Shown here: one piece after another, positions 27,379 through 35,942 of the stretch
How the letters are laid out: every line of letters starts with the position of its first letter
How positions within the stretch are numbered: the first letter of the stretch is position 1
Assembly: GCA_017512555.1 (NCBI GenBank)
Contig: JAFWFE010000050.1
Span: 1 to 63,011, forward strand
DNA length: 63,011 bases
Direction of reading: 5' to 3'
Source of the DNA: Solobacterium sp.
GTDB taxonomy: Bacteria; Bacillota_I; Bacilli_A; Erysipelotrichales; Erysipelotrichaceae
Notes under the pieces: generated by a model
Databases searched by the model: none
Seen by the model: only the letters and a program-made list of their open reading frames with translations
What the model was told of the DNA's origin: nothing
Made by a program: the position numbers and the translations under genes

Positions 27379-28171
27379 TTTTACGTTGGGAAGATATATA
27401 CCCATGGATTCTCCGATCCATAAGATGGACCCCAGAGCCAAGATCTGCGCGATGTTACTGGTGCTGATCGCGGTATTCATGCCGGCCGGATGGCTGGGAT
27501 ACGGGATCATCTTTGCGGTTGTGGCAGGTGTAATTCTGTGCGCGAAGCTATCCTTCCGCTATATTCTGAAGTCCATGAAACCGATGATGTTCATGATGCT
27601 GTTCCTGCTGGTGATCAACTGTCTGGTGATGAAGACAGGTACTCCGTTATTTACGATCGGAAGCTTTGTCATCTACTCTGACGCTATTACACAGACCCTG
27701 TATATCGTTGTGAGATTATTACTGATGATCATGATCACGACATGTCTGACCGCGACTACCAAGCCTCTGGAGATGACCCTGGGGATTGAAGATCTGTTAA
27801 AACCGTTTGAGAAGATCCATGTGCCGTCGCATGAGATTGCCATGTTGATCAGTATTGCTCTGCGGTTTATTCCGGATCTGATCGATGAGACGACCCGGAT
27901 CATGAAGGCGCAGGAAAGCCGCGGTGTAGACCTGAAGGAAGGGAAGTTCACGGAGAAGATAATGGCGATCCTGTCGCTGGTTGTTCCGCTGTTTGTGTCG
28001 GCTTTCCAGAGGGCAGAAGATCTGGCTAACGCCATGGAAGCCAGAGGCTATGCGCCTGGAGAAAAACGCACCAGATATAAAGTGCTGAAGATGCATAAAC
28101 GTGACTGGATCTTGCTGTGCGGGGCATTTGCGCTGCTTGCCGCAATGATCGTTCTGGCTTATTTCCGATGA
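27371..28171 (+). CDS. ecfT: ECF transporter transmembrane component EcfT
   Basis: 266 residues with five to six TM segments. The conserved cytoplasmic couplings to the ATPases are visible: AQESRGVDL and MEARGYAPG, the two A-R-G motifs (the first reads S-R-G). The protein links EcfA1A2 to interchangeable substrate-binding S proteins; none of those is encoded in this window. Its stop overlaps the truA start by ATGA. Confidence 0.95.
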   Translation: MGNFTLGRYIPMDSPIHKMDPRAKICAMLLVLIAVFMPAGWLGYGIIFAVVAGVILCAKLSFRYILKSMKPMMFMMLFLLVINCLVMKTGTPLFTIGSFVIYSDAITQTLYIVVRLLLMIMITTCLTATTKPLEMTLGIEDLLKPFEKIHVPSHEIAMLISIALRFIPDLIDETTRIMKAQESRGVDLKEGKFTEKIMAILSLVVPLFVSAFQRAEDLANAMEARGYAPGEKRTRYKVLKMHKRDWILLCGAFALLAAMIVLAYFR

Positions 28172-29109
28172 AACGTTATAAATGTACCGTATCCTATGCC
28201 GGCGCTCATTACGGTGGCTGGCAGACCCAGAAAAACAACACCTCTGTACAAGCTGTTATCGAAGAGGTGCTTTTTTCCATTACCAGGGAGAAGATCACGA
28301 TTACTGCTGCAGGAAGGACGGATGCCGGAGTAAACGCGAAGGGACAGGTGTTCCACTTTGATACGGAGAGGGAGATGACTCCGTACAAGTGGATGGGTGC
28401 CCTGAACGGATTATTACCTCCGGATATCCATATCGAAAGTATTGAAGAAACAGATACGCATTTCCACGCACGGTACTGCGTATTATCCAAACAGTACGAT
28501 TACCGGATCAACCTCGGTTCCTATGATGTGCTGACCAGAGAGTATGTCTGGCAATGCCCGTATACCCTGGATGTGGAAAAGATGCAGGAAGCTTCGAAAT
28601 ACTTCCTCGGCACTCATGATTTTACGGCGTTTAACGCGACTCCCTTAAGCGAAAAGCCCGACCAGGTCAGAACGATCGAATCGATTGAATTCAAGCGGGA
28701 AGGAGATATTCTGGCGATCTCGTTTACCGGCAGGGGATTCCTGCGGTACATGGTGCGGATGATGACCGCCCAGCTGATTGAAGTGGGAAGAGGGAAGATT
28801 GCACCGGAAGAGATACAGAAACTGCTGGATACCCGTTCCAAGACCACGGTGATGAAGAATGCCAGACCGGAGGGACTGACCCTGATGAAGGTGAATTACT
28901 TCCGGGTACTGGCAGAGAATGAAGACTTGATGATCCGGGAGTTTATCGGGGAGGAAGAAAAACCTGATCTTCCGGAGGTATACGCGGTATCCCTGCGTCA
29001 TGAAGAAAAAATCGTGGGATATGTACAGATCACCGGACAAGAAAAAAAGGTTCATCTGTACGATGAAACCTATGTGGATAAGCTTGCAGAACTCCTGAAG
29101 GAGATCTGA
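28168..29109 (+). CDS. truA: tRNA pseudouridine(38-40) synthase TruA with C-terminal extension
   Basis: 313 residues from ATG 28168 (ATGA overlap with ecfT); an upstream in-frame start would lie inside ecfT. The catalytic aspartate is D52 in GRTDAGVNAKGQVFHF; YKCTVSYAGAHYGGWQ and FTGRGFLRYMVR are family signatures. TruA isomerises uridines 38-40 of tRNA anticodon stems. The usual length is about 245-270, and here roughly 60 extra residues follow (from about residue 250: MIREFIGEEEKPDLPEVYAV to the end). The extension has no recognised function. Confidence 0.95.
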   Translation: MKRYKCTVSYAGAHYGGWQTQKNNTSVQAVIEEVLFSITREKITITAAGRTDAGVNAKGQVFHFDTEREMTPYKWMGALNGLLPPDIHIESIEETDTHFHARYCVLSKQYDYRINLGSYDVLTREYVWQCPYTLDVEKMQEASKYFLGTHDFTAFNATPLSEKPDQVRTIESIEFKREGDILAISFTGRGFLRYMVRMMTAQLIEVGRGKIAPEEIQKLLDTRSKTTVMKNARPEGLTLMKVNYFRVLAENEDLMIREFIGEEEKPDLPEVYAVSLRHEEKIVGYVQITGQEKKVHLYDETYVDKLAELLKEI

Positions 29110-29111
29110 GC

Positions 29112-30086
29112 TTATCCTTTTTTATACCTTGTCAGAGCATCTTCCAGCTCTTCTTCAAACTCTTCACGCAGGGACACCGGATCAACGATCTCCAGGGAAT
29201 CCAGGTACTGCTGGGCGAGGAATTTGGCGCCTGTGGCACTTGTACGTATGCGGATCGCGAAGTGTTCCTCATCATCCGGCAGCACCATGATCTCGGTTCC
29301 GAACAGATCAATCATCTGGTCCATGATCCGTTCATGACAACGGAAGGTCACCGCTTCCATATCTCCGGCAAACATGAAGAGTTTATTCTTGGCATACTGG
29401 TACGCGTCGACATCCTTGTGCAGGGGAACTGCAGGTTCATCCAGAATACGTACATTACTGATACGGTCGAGACGGTAGTGGATGAAACCCTCATGGTGAG
29501 GACTGGTAACGATCACATAGGCACGGCTGTCTGCGTAGACGATATATCTCGGTTCAACGATATACGGTTCTTTCCGGCGCGGTACGAGGTGTTTCTCCTT
29601 GTTGTACCGGAGGTAGGTGAAGGATATGGTTCTGCGGTCACGGATCGCTTCCGAGACTGCCCGGATGTTGTACATCAGTTCCTTGTTGGGTGTCTTCTGA
29701 TTGTTGGGCATATACACAGAATCCTTGAATTCCTTAGCCTCAAAGACACTCAGGGTATTCAGGAGTTTCTTGATCAGCTGGTCACTCTGTTTGGAGGAGA
29801 TGAAGTGAGACGCATGGATCGCGTTGCACAGTAAAAGGATCTCTGCCTTATCAAACTGTCTTTCTTCCAGGTAGTATCCTTTACCGTTATCTTCATAGCG
29901 GCTGATGGAATATCCTCCCTGTTCGAGAATATCCATGTTGGAATATAGAGTTCTGCGTTCCAGGATCAGTCCGTATTCATCTTTCATGTACTGCTGGATC
30001 TGTTTGGTGGTGAGGATATGTTCCTCATCGGAATAGCGGATCAGGATATTGAGAAGCGCGAAGGCGCTGTGCTTTTTTTCTGCCAT
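29112..30086 (-). CDS. WYL-domain HTH transcriptional regulator
   Basis: 324 residues. An N-terminal winged HTH (about 1-75: ILIRYSDEEHILTTKQIQQYM, then ERRTLYSNMDILEQGG) is followed by a WYL domain (about 150-235: AIRDRRTISFTYLRYN ... EPYIVEPRYIVYADSRAYVIV) and a WCX-like C-terminus. WYL proteins sense ligands, often nucleic acids or nucleotides, and control defence and DNA-damage genes. GGAGG precedes the start. It is downstream of the metallophosphoesterase gene by 14 bp and convergent with truA, with only 2 bp between stops. Confidence 0.9.
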   Translation of the reverse strand: MAEKKHSAFALLNILIRYSDEEHILTTKQIQQYMKDEYGLILERRTLYSNMDILEQGGYSISRYEDNGKGYYLEERQFDKAEILLLCNAIHASHFISSKQSDQLIKKLLNTLSVFEAKEFKDSVYMPNNQKTPNKELMYNIRAVSEAIRDRRTISFTYLRYNKEKHLVPRRKEPYIVEPRYIVYADSRAYVIVTSPHHEGFIHYRLDRISNVRILDEPAVPLHKDVDAYQYAKNKLFMFAGDMEAVTFRCHERIMDQMIDLFGTEIMVLPDDEEHFAIRIRTSATGAKFLAQQYLDSLEIVDPVSLREEFEEELEDALTRYKKG

Positions 30087-30100
30087 GGCCGTACCTCCGC

Positions 30101-31306
30101 CTACATTCTAACACGTCTCTGCGAAGGTTGTTCATCCAGTGTGAAATCCAGTGTACAGGAACTGTGGATTGTGGTCTTGAACAAGGTGTCCAGCCATGGT
30201 CCGTAATTGGTGGAAGCCATTGCGGTAAACATCTTGTCATAGTACGGATTGGCTTGAATATCTTTCAGCTGTTCGTAGAGAGTGCCTCCCTGGGCTGCCG
30301 TAAGAATACGCAGGAACAGTGCGGTAATTTCCCGGATTTCATCTTCTTGTGTATACAAGCGGGAGACGATGCCGCGCAGGATCTTTGTCATGGACAGGTC
30401 ATGCGCGTGATTGAGTTTCCTGACTTTTGCGGCATAGTGTTCCGGACCGTATTGATCAAAGTCAATGAGTTCTGTACGGCAGGACACATGAGTTCCGGTA
30501 ATCTTCAGGATACCCAGAGTATGCGGGTAAGCCAGAGGAGTGCCGCTGATGATCTCATACATTTCCCGATCCTTCAGGATCTTCCGGTTGTGCTGGTGGC
30601 CGCTGAAACACAGTTTTACATGCGCGTTCTTCAGCAAGTTATAGAGCCTTGGATTCTGTATACGGTAACGGATATCTTCCCTGGTATTTCTGCCGGTAAG
30701 CACGCTGTAGTGAGACAGGAAGACCACCGGCATGGACACCGGTGTACTGAGCAGTTCCTTCCGCAGCCAGCGCATCGTAGACACTGGGAATTCGCCATGA
30801 TCTCCGTGACTGTAGCTGCAGTCATCCATGGCCAGAAATTTCACCCCGTGAATGACAGCGGAATAGCTCAGGGTATCCGTATCTCTGTCTGTGATCGTGC
30901 ACAGCGGATAGTAATACTGTTTCCAAGTCTCCTTGTCCATCCGGGCAAAGTCATGATTGCCGGGAATACAAATCACAGGGATACCGGCATCCTTGATTCT
31001 CTGCAGATAGGGGAGTAATGTCTGTACTTCACTGTCTCTGCCGTTGCTGGTGTTATCTCCGGTCATAATGAAAACATCCGGTTTCTCATGAATGACCTGA
31101 CGGGTGATCGTCTCCATCAGTTCATCTTCCGTGGATACCAGAGGGAGGATACTGGCAATTGCGTTCCGGTTGTCGGAAAAGTGCAGGTCCGAGAGAATCA
31201 CTGCCCGCAGATCAGGAATCCTGCCGGTGCTTGCCGGTCTCTGCGTGTTTCTCCGGAACAACCGGTTAACCCAGGGATAATCACGTTTCTTCATCTTCTT
31301 TATCAT
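30101..31306 (-). CDS. Calcineurin-like metallophosphoesterase
   Basis: 401 residues. The metal-binding motifs are in order: LSDLHFSDN, MTGDNTSNG, PGNHDFARM, LSHYSVLTG and SGHQHNRK. The N-terminus is basic, without a clear signal peptide; the last 140 residues are a helical extension that I cannot assign. The family covers phosphodiesterases and phosphatases, so the substrate is open. It heads a leftward unit with the WYL regulator. Start may be the ATG at 31306 or the one at 31294; neither has a strong ribosome binding site. Confidence 0.88.
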   Translation of the reverse strand: MIKKMKKRDYPWVNRLFRRNTQRPASTGRIPDLRAVILSDLHFSDNRNAIASILPLVSTEDELMETITRQVIHEKPDVFIMTGDNTSNGRDSEVQTLLPYLQRIKDAGIPVICIPGNHDFARMDKETWKQYYYPLCTITDRDTDTLSYSAVIHGVKFLAMDDCSYSHGDHGEFPVSTMRWLRKELLSTPVSMPVVFLSHYSVLTGRNTREDIRYRIQNPRLYNLLKNAHVKLCFSGHQHNRKILKDREMYEIISGTPLAYPHTLGILKITGTHVSCRTELIDFDQYGPEHYAAKVRKLNHAHDLSMTKILRGIVSRLYTQEDEIREITALFLRILTAAQGGTLYEQLKDIQANPYYDKMFTAMASTNYGPWLDTLFKTTIHSSCTLDFTLDEQPSQRRVRM

Positions 31307-31340
31307 AACAGATGGAATACAATAAGAAATATCATAGTCA

Positions 31341-31370
31341 TTGACGTGTATCCCGGGATTTCTCTACAAT
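31341..31370 (+). promoter_or_regulatory. Promoter of larC
   Basis: TTGACG (31341-31346), 18-bp spacer, TACAAT (31365-31370), leader of about 54 nt before the ATG at 31431. Confidence 0.7.
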
Positions 31371-31430
31371 GAAACTGCAGAAGCGAAGAAGACATTCTCT
31401 CTGAAGGGAGAAGAGATTCCGGAGGTAAGA

Positions 31431-32723
31431 ATGAAAACAATCTATATTGAATGCAACATGGGAGCGGCAGGCGATATGTTGACCGCTGCTCTTCTCGAAG
31501 TGCAGGATGATCCCCAGAAAGCGTTAAACGAACTGAATGCACTGGGTATTCCGGGAGTGGAATACGTGGCGGAAAGAACAGAAAAATGCGGTATCCGGGG
31601 CACACACATGCGTGTGTTTGTGCATGGGCAGGAAGAAGATGAACATCTTCACGATGAACATGAACACCACCATCACCACGATCATGATCACGGACACGAA
31701 CTTCATGACGAAGGACATACGCATACAACGGATGAACATGAACACCATCACGATCATGAACACGAGCATTCCCATCACCACCATGCCGGTCTCAAGGATA
31801 TCCACGAGATTATTGAATCCCTGCAGCTCAGTGATACGGTAAGAAACAATGTGATCAAGGTCTATGACCTGCTGGCAGAAGCAGAGAGTCATGTGCACGG
31901 GACAACTGTGGATGAGATTCACTTTCACGAAGTAGGAACGATGGATGCGGTGGCGGATATTACCGCGGTATGTTATCTGCTGGACCGTCTCGGTGTGGAT
32001 CGTGTCCTGGTATCTCCCGTACATGTGGGAAGCGGTACGGTGAAGTGCGCGCATGGGATCTTACCTGTTCCTGCGCCGGCAACGGCCTATCTTTGCCGGG
32101 ATGTGCCTGTCTACAGTACAGAGATCCGCGGAGAACTGTGCACACCCACAGGGATGGCCTTACTGAAGACCTTCGCGGATTCCTTCGGACCAATGCCGGT
32201 AATGCGAACATCCAGAATCGGTTACGGTATGGGCAGGAAAGATTTCCCTGTAGCCAACTGTGTGCGTGTCTTCCTCGGTGAAACGGAAGAACAGGGCGGT
32301 AAGGTGATCGAACTGGACTTCAACGTGGATGACATGACCGGAGAAGAGATCGGTTTTGCGACTGAGCGTCTGCTGGAGGGCGGAGCCAGGGAAGTATTCA
32401 CCACCCCGGTATACATGAAGAAGAACCGCCCGGGAATCTTGTTCTCGGTACTGTGCACGGAAGATACCAAACAGGATATGGTATCGCTGATCTTCAAGCA
32501 TACAACGACACTGGGCATCCGGGAAACGAAGAAAGACCGCTATACCATGGAACGGCATATCGAACGTGAACAGACACCGTACGGGGAAGTACGCAGAAAG
32601 ATATCCTCCGGTTACGGACAACAGAAGGAGAAACAGGAGTTTGAAGATCTGGCAAGGATTGCGAAGACAGAGAATCTAAATCTGTTTGATACAAGGAAAT
32701 TGACAAAGAAAACAGAGGAATGA
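31431..32723 (+). CDS. larC: LarC-type nickel-pincer cofactor biosynthesis protein
   Basis: 430 residues from ATG 31431, with CCGGAGG upstream. The N-terminus YIECNMGAAGDMLTAALLE is the LarC signature, DEIHFHEVGTMDAVADI and CTPTGMALLKT follow, and FNVDDMTGEEIGFATERLL belongs to the C-terminal half. LarC inserts nickel into the pincer cofactor of lactate racemase and related LarA enzymes. Residues about 72-118 are an extreme His/Asp/Glu stretch, probably a nickel store. In Lactobacillus plantarum LarC needs a ribosomal frameshift; here both halves are in one frame. No larA, larB or larE is in the window. Confidence 0.93.
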   Translation: MKTIYIECNMGAAGDMLTAALLEVQDDPQKALNELNALGIPGVEYVAERTEKCGIRGTHMRVFVHGQEEDEHLHDEHEHHHHHDHDHGHELHDEGHTHTTDEHEHHHDHEHEHSHHHHAGLKDIHEIIESLQLSDTVRNNVIKVYDLLAEAESHVHGTTVDEIHFHEVGTMDAVADITAVCYLLDRLGVDRVLVSPVHVGSGTVKCAHGILPVPAPATAYLCRDVPVYSTEIRGELCTPTGMALLKTFADSFGPMPVMRTSRIGYGMGRKDFPVANCVRVFLGETEEQGGKVIELDFNVDDMTGEEIGFATERLLEGGAREVFTTPVYMKKNRPGILFSVLCTEDTKQDMVSLIFKHTTTLGIRETKKDRYTMERHIEREQTPYGEVRRKISSGYGQQKEKQEFEDLARIAKTENLNLFDTRKLTKKTEE

Positions 32724-32733
32724 TATATACAGG

Positions 32734-32762
32734 GCAATACAAATAGAGTATATTTGTATTGC
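32734..32762 (+). terminator. Intrinsic terminator after larC, abutting the next start codon
   Basis: Perfect 12-bp stem GCAATACAAATA / TATTTGTATTGC, 5-nt loop, T-run 32763-32767. The ATG at 32768 follows the T-run without a gap. Confidence 0.88.
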
Positions 32763-32767
32763 TTTTT

Positions 32768-33841
32768 ATGTTGGTTTCGATATTGATCACGGTGGCTGCG
32801 GCTGTATGCGGTGCCTTCATTGCCAAGAAAATCGGGATTCCGATTCCTTTCATGATCGGCGGTATGCTTGGTGTAGCCATTTTTAATATCTTTACCGGGA
32901 TGGCAGTTCTGCCTCCGAACACAAAGACATTTACACAGGCCGCAAGCGGTATGTTCATCGGTCTGAGTCTTTCTCGTTCAGATTTAAAACACCTGAAGGA
33001 TCTGATCCAGCCGGCGGTGATCCTGGTGGTGTGCTTCCTGATGTTTACTACGGTTGTCGGGTATATCATGCATACAGTGGCAGGCTTTGACGCGGCAACT
33101 TCCTGGCTGATCTGTGTACCGGGAGGGGTCGTGGATATTTCCCTGATGGCGTATGATCTGGATGCGGATCCGGCAATCGTCTCGTTTATCCAATCCTTCC
33201 GTCTGTTCAGTGTCTATCTGATCTTCCCGGGCTTGATCTCGTTTGTGTCCAAACACGTGAAGGAAACAGACCTGGTTGAACCTCTGGATATGTCGGATGC
33301 CGGTTCGTTTGAGAGTATTCTGGATAAGATCGTTCCGGATAACCGGGTCATTCGTCATATCGTGACATACGCGGTTGGTTTGTGCGGCGCGTTTGCCGGT
33401 AAGAAATTAGGTCTTCCGGCCGGTGCTCTGAGTTGTTCGATGATCATTGTCTGTATCTACAATATGACTTCACACCGGGCGATGTTTGACCGTAAGTATA
33501 AGAAGGCTGTACAGGTGATTGCGGGCGGCCTGATCGGTCTGAGTATGTCCATGGATACAGTGCGTCGTCTGCCTACGATCGTTCTTCCGGCATTCATCCT
33601 GATCGGCAGTTATGTGCTGGTGAACTTCCTGATTGCCTGGCTGATGACCAAGACACGTAAGATCGACTATATTTCCGCTATGTTTGCGGCTTCTCCGGGC
33701 GGGGCCAGTGAGTTTGCGCTGATCGCATCGGAAATCGGCGGTGAATCTCCCAAGATCGCAGTATTGCAGATCGTGCGTCTGCTTAGTGTATATACGCTTT
33801 TCCCGATCCTTGTAAAGTTCATGATTCGTATCTTCGGCTGA
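32768..33841 (+). CDS. AbrB-family membrane protein (PF05145-type)
   Basis: 357 residues from ATG 32768; a TTG at 32759 is an alternative. About ten TM segments arranged as two similar halves: the repeated G-x-x-IGLS pattern (GMFIGLSLSRSDL and GGLIGLSMSMDTV) and PGGVVDISLMAYDLDADP matching SPGGASEFALIASEIGG. This is the AbrB/AidB-regulator family, often annotated as putative ammonia monooxygenase, of unproven transport function. No Shine-Dalgarno precedes the start because the larC terminator fills that space. The glmS promoter -10 lies just after its stop. Confidence 0.85.
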   Translation: MLVSILITVAAAVCGAFIAKKIGIPIPFMIGGMLGVAIFNIFTGMAVLPPNTKTFTQAASGMFIGLSLSRSDLKHLKDLIQPAVILVVCFLMFTTVVGYIMHTVAGFDAATSWLICVPGGVVDISLMAYDLDADPAIVSFIQSFRLFSVYLIFPGLISFVSKHVKETDLVEPLDMSDAGSFESILDKIVPDNRVIRHIVTYAVGLCGAFAGKKLGLPAGALSCSMIIVCIYNMTSHRAMFDRKYKKAVQVIAGGLIGLSMSMDTVRRLPTIVLPAFILIGSYVLVNFLIAWLMTKTRKIDYISAMFAASPGGASEFALIASEIGGESPKIAVLQIVRLLSVYTLFPILVKFMIRIFG

Positions 33842-33846
33842 TATAG

Positions 33847-33852
33847 TATAAT
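33847..33852 (+). promoter_or_regulatory. -10 box (TATAAT) upstream of the glmS ribozyme
   Basis: Consensus TATAAT 32 nt before the ribozyme core. A -35 would lie in the end of the preceding gene and is weak. Confidence 0.55.
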
Positions 33853-33880
33853 AAGTTAGTCGTGGAGCTTGTTTTAAACT

Positions 33881-34006
33881 ATAGCGCCTGGACTGCGTAA
33901 GCAGTTGACGAGGGCCGGACTTATCGAAAGACTCGGCGGATGGTCCGGAGGCCTGATACGGCCTGAACAATGGGTAAAAACAGTTCGTGAGAGCTGAACA
34001 GAGCCA
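33881..34006 (+). ncRNA. glmS: glmS ribozyme (GlcN6P-activated self-cleaving riboswitch)
   Basis: The conserved core is easily recognised: AGCGCC with cleavage expected between A33883 and G33884, then GTTGACGAGG, TTATCGAAAGACTCGGCGGATG, and the P3/P4 region ending near GTGAGAGCTGAAC. The element lies directly upstream of glmS on the same strand, as in Bacillota generally. Glucosamine-6-phosphate acts as the cofactor; the cleaved mRNA is degraded, closing a feedback loop on cell-wall amino-sugar synthesis. The 3' boundary is approximate. Confidence 0.95.
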
Positions 34007-34012
34007 TTCGGT

Positions 34013-34037
34013 ATCCTCCATGACAGAATTGGAGGAT
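34013..34037 (+). promoter_or_regulatory. Hairpin sequestering the glmS ribosome binding site, terminator-like
   Basis: ATCCTCCA (34013-34020) pairs with TGGAGGAT (34030-34037), 9-nt loop, followed by T34037-34042. The 3' arm contains the GGAGGA ribosome binding site of glmS, 9 nt before its ATG. It could end transcription, block translation, or both. Confidence 0.75.
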
Positions 34038-34045
34038 TTTTTATC

Positions 34046-35869
34046 ATGTGTGGAATTACAGGATTCATCGGTGCCGGACAGGCACTGCCTTTCCTCATGC
34101 AGGGACTGGCCAAACTGGAGTATCGCGGTTATGACTCTGCCGGGATCACGCTTGTGGATGAACACGGTCTCTATACCTGCAAGACCAAGGGCCGGTTAAG
34201 TGAACTGGAAGCTTTACTGAGAGATGTACGGTGTCCCCAGAACTGCGGGATTGGTCATACACGGTGGGCGACCCATGGTGTGCCAAGCCAGTTGAACTCT
34301 CATCCGCATTCCAATATGAAGAATACGATCTCCCTTGTCCATAACGGGATCATTGAGAATTACGCGGTACTGAAACAGGAACTGCTTGCCAAGGGATATC
34401 AGTTTACTTCGGAGACAGATACGGAGATCGTTGTGCATCTGCTGGATGAACACTACTACCGTGATCGTCTGCCGATGTTTGAGGCGCTGCTGAAGACTGT
34501 GCACCAGTTACAGGGAAGCTTTGCGTTATGTATTGTCTGCACGGATGAACCGGACCGGATCTATGTGGCGAAGAAAGAGAGTCCGATGGTGCTTGGGCGT
34601 TGTGAGAGCGGTACGATGTGTGCCAGTGACGCACCGGCACTGCTGGAATACACCAAGGAGATCTTACCGCTGAATGACGGTGAAGCAGCGATCCTGAAAG
34701 CCGATTCTCTGGAAGTTTATGACTTTGAGGGGAATCCCGTACCGGAGAACTGGATCTCTTTCCCGTACGATGTACAGTCTGCGCAGAAGGGCGGATATGA
34801 CTCCTTCATGATGAAGGAGATCCATGAACAGCCCTCGGTGATCCGGGAAACCCTGCGCGGCAGATTCCGCGGTGAGATGATCTACATGCAGGAGATCGAC
34901 CGTTTACATCTGGATGAGAGAGATATCCGGAGGATCTACTATGTGGCCTGCGGAACGGCGTATCACGCATGTATCTATGCGGTAACACAGTTGTCTAGGT
35001 ATGCCCGCTGTGCAGTAAATGCCATGCCTGCAAGTGAATTCCGGTATGGATCTCCGTACCTGGATGAACATACATTGTGCGTGTTTGTGTCACAGTCCGG
35101 GGAAACGGCAGATACGATTGCGGCGCTGAAACTCGCAAAGAGTCATCACGCGGTGACAACAGCCGTGGTCAATGTATTAGGCTCGAGTATGACCCGTCTG
35201 GCGGATGCGGTGCTCTATACCTGCGCCGGTCCGGAGATCTCTGTTGCCAGCACAAAAGCGTATACGACACAGCTGGTATTATTGGCCTGTCTGAACGTCG
35301 AACTGGCGGATGTCATGGACTGGGAGATGCCCGGACGCAGAGAGATGATCCGTGATCTTCAGATCCTGCCGGAAGCGGTGGAAGAAGTCATGGGGTATGA
35401 ATCGACCATGGAACAGTTGTCAAAATTGCTTAAAGACCAGAGAGACGCGTACTTTATCGGCAGACAGCTGGATTATCCCAGCGCGCTGGAAGGAGCCCTC
35501 AAACTGAAAGAAGTATCGTATGTCCATGCGGACGCATACTATGCGGGGGAACTGAAGCACGGACCGATTGCCTTGATTGAGAAAGATAGTGTGGTCGTCG
35601 CTATGGCCACACAGCCAGAGGTCGCCGCAAAGACGGTATCCAACATCGAGGAAACGATCGCCAGAGGCGCTCAGGTCATCTTGATCACGACCAAGGATAT
35701 GCCGGCAGAGAAGTTTGAACATGTCCTGCGTCTTCCGAATCTGTGTCCCGATCTGGCACCGATCACCGGCGCGGTATTACTGCAGATGTTTGCGTACTTC
35801 ACGGCGGAACTGAAAGGCTGCGACATCGACAAACCCAGAAATCTGGCAAAATCTGTTACTGTTGAGTAA
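34046..35869 (+). CDS. glmS: Glutamine-fructose-6-phosphate aminotransferase GlmS
   Basis: 607 residues, full length. MCGITGFIG begins the glutaminase domain with Cys2 as nucleophile after Met removal; HTRWATHGVPS, CIVCTDEPDRIYVAKKESP follow. Two SIS sugar-isomerase domains come after (VACGTAYHACIYA ... FVSQSGETADTIAAL; then FIGRQLDYPSALEGALKLKEVSY) and the C-terminus ends NLAKSVTVE. The enzyme makes glucosamine-6-phosphate, the entry to peptidoglycan and teichoic-acid precursors, in the cytoplasm. It is controlled by the ribozyme upstream. The terminator stem overlaps its stop codon. Confidence 0.97.
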   Translation: MCGITGFIGAGQALPFLMQGLAKLEYRGYDSAGITLVDEHGLYTCKTKGRLSELEALLRDVRCPQNCGIGHTRWATHGVPSQLNSHPHSNMKNTISLVHNGIIENYAVLKQELLAKGYQFTSETDTEIVVHLLDEHYYRDRLPMFEALLKTVHQLQGSFALCIVCTDEPDRIYVAKKESPMVLGRCESGTMCASDAPALLEYTKEILPLNDGEAAILKADSLEVYDFEGNPVPENWISFPYDVQSAQKGGYDSFMMKEIHEQPSVIRETLRGRFRGEMIYMQEIDRLHLDERDIRRIYYVACGTAYHACIYAVTQLSRYARCAVNAMPASEFRYGSPYLDEHTLCVFVSQSGETADTIAALKLAKSHHAVTTAVVNVLGSSMTRLADAVLYTCAGPEISVASTKAYTTQLVLLACLNVELADVMDWEMPGRREMIRDLQILPEAVEEVMGYESTMEQLSKLLKDQRDAYFIGRQLDYPSALEGALKLKEVSYVHADAYYAGELKHGPIALIEKDSVVVAMATQPEVAAKTVSNIEETIARGAQVILITTKDMPAEKFEHVLRLPNLCPDLAPITGAVLLQMFAYFTAELKGCDIDKPRNLAKSVTVE

Positions 35870-35872
35870 CAG
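35853..35872 (+). terminator. Intrinsic terminator overlapping the glmS stop
   Basis: 8-bp stem CTGTTACT / AGTAACAG, GTTG loop, long T-run after. The 3' arm contains the stop codon. Confidence 0.85.
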
Positions 35873-35942
35873 GTTTTTTTCTGGAAGTCTTGGCATTTCT
35901 GCGGGAAAAGCATATAGTTGTTACAAGAATGGAGATTGAATT

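Noticed and set aside
30128..31018. 296-codon + strand frame opposite the metallophosphoesterase
   Set aside because: The minus-strand gene carries all phosphoesterase motifs; the + frame has no family features.
31431..32723. Programmed frameshift in larC
   Set aside because: Both halves of LarC are in a single uninterrupted frame here.
33470..34165. 231-codon minus-strand frame across the glmS ribozyme
   Set aside because: It runs antisense through a structured RNA and two real genes and has no coding signature.
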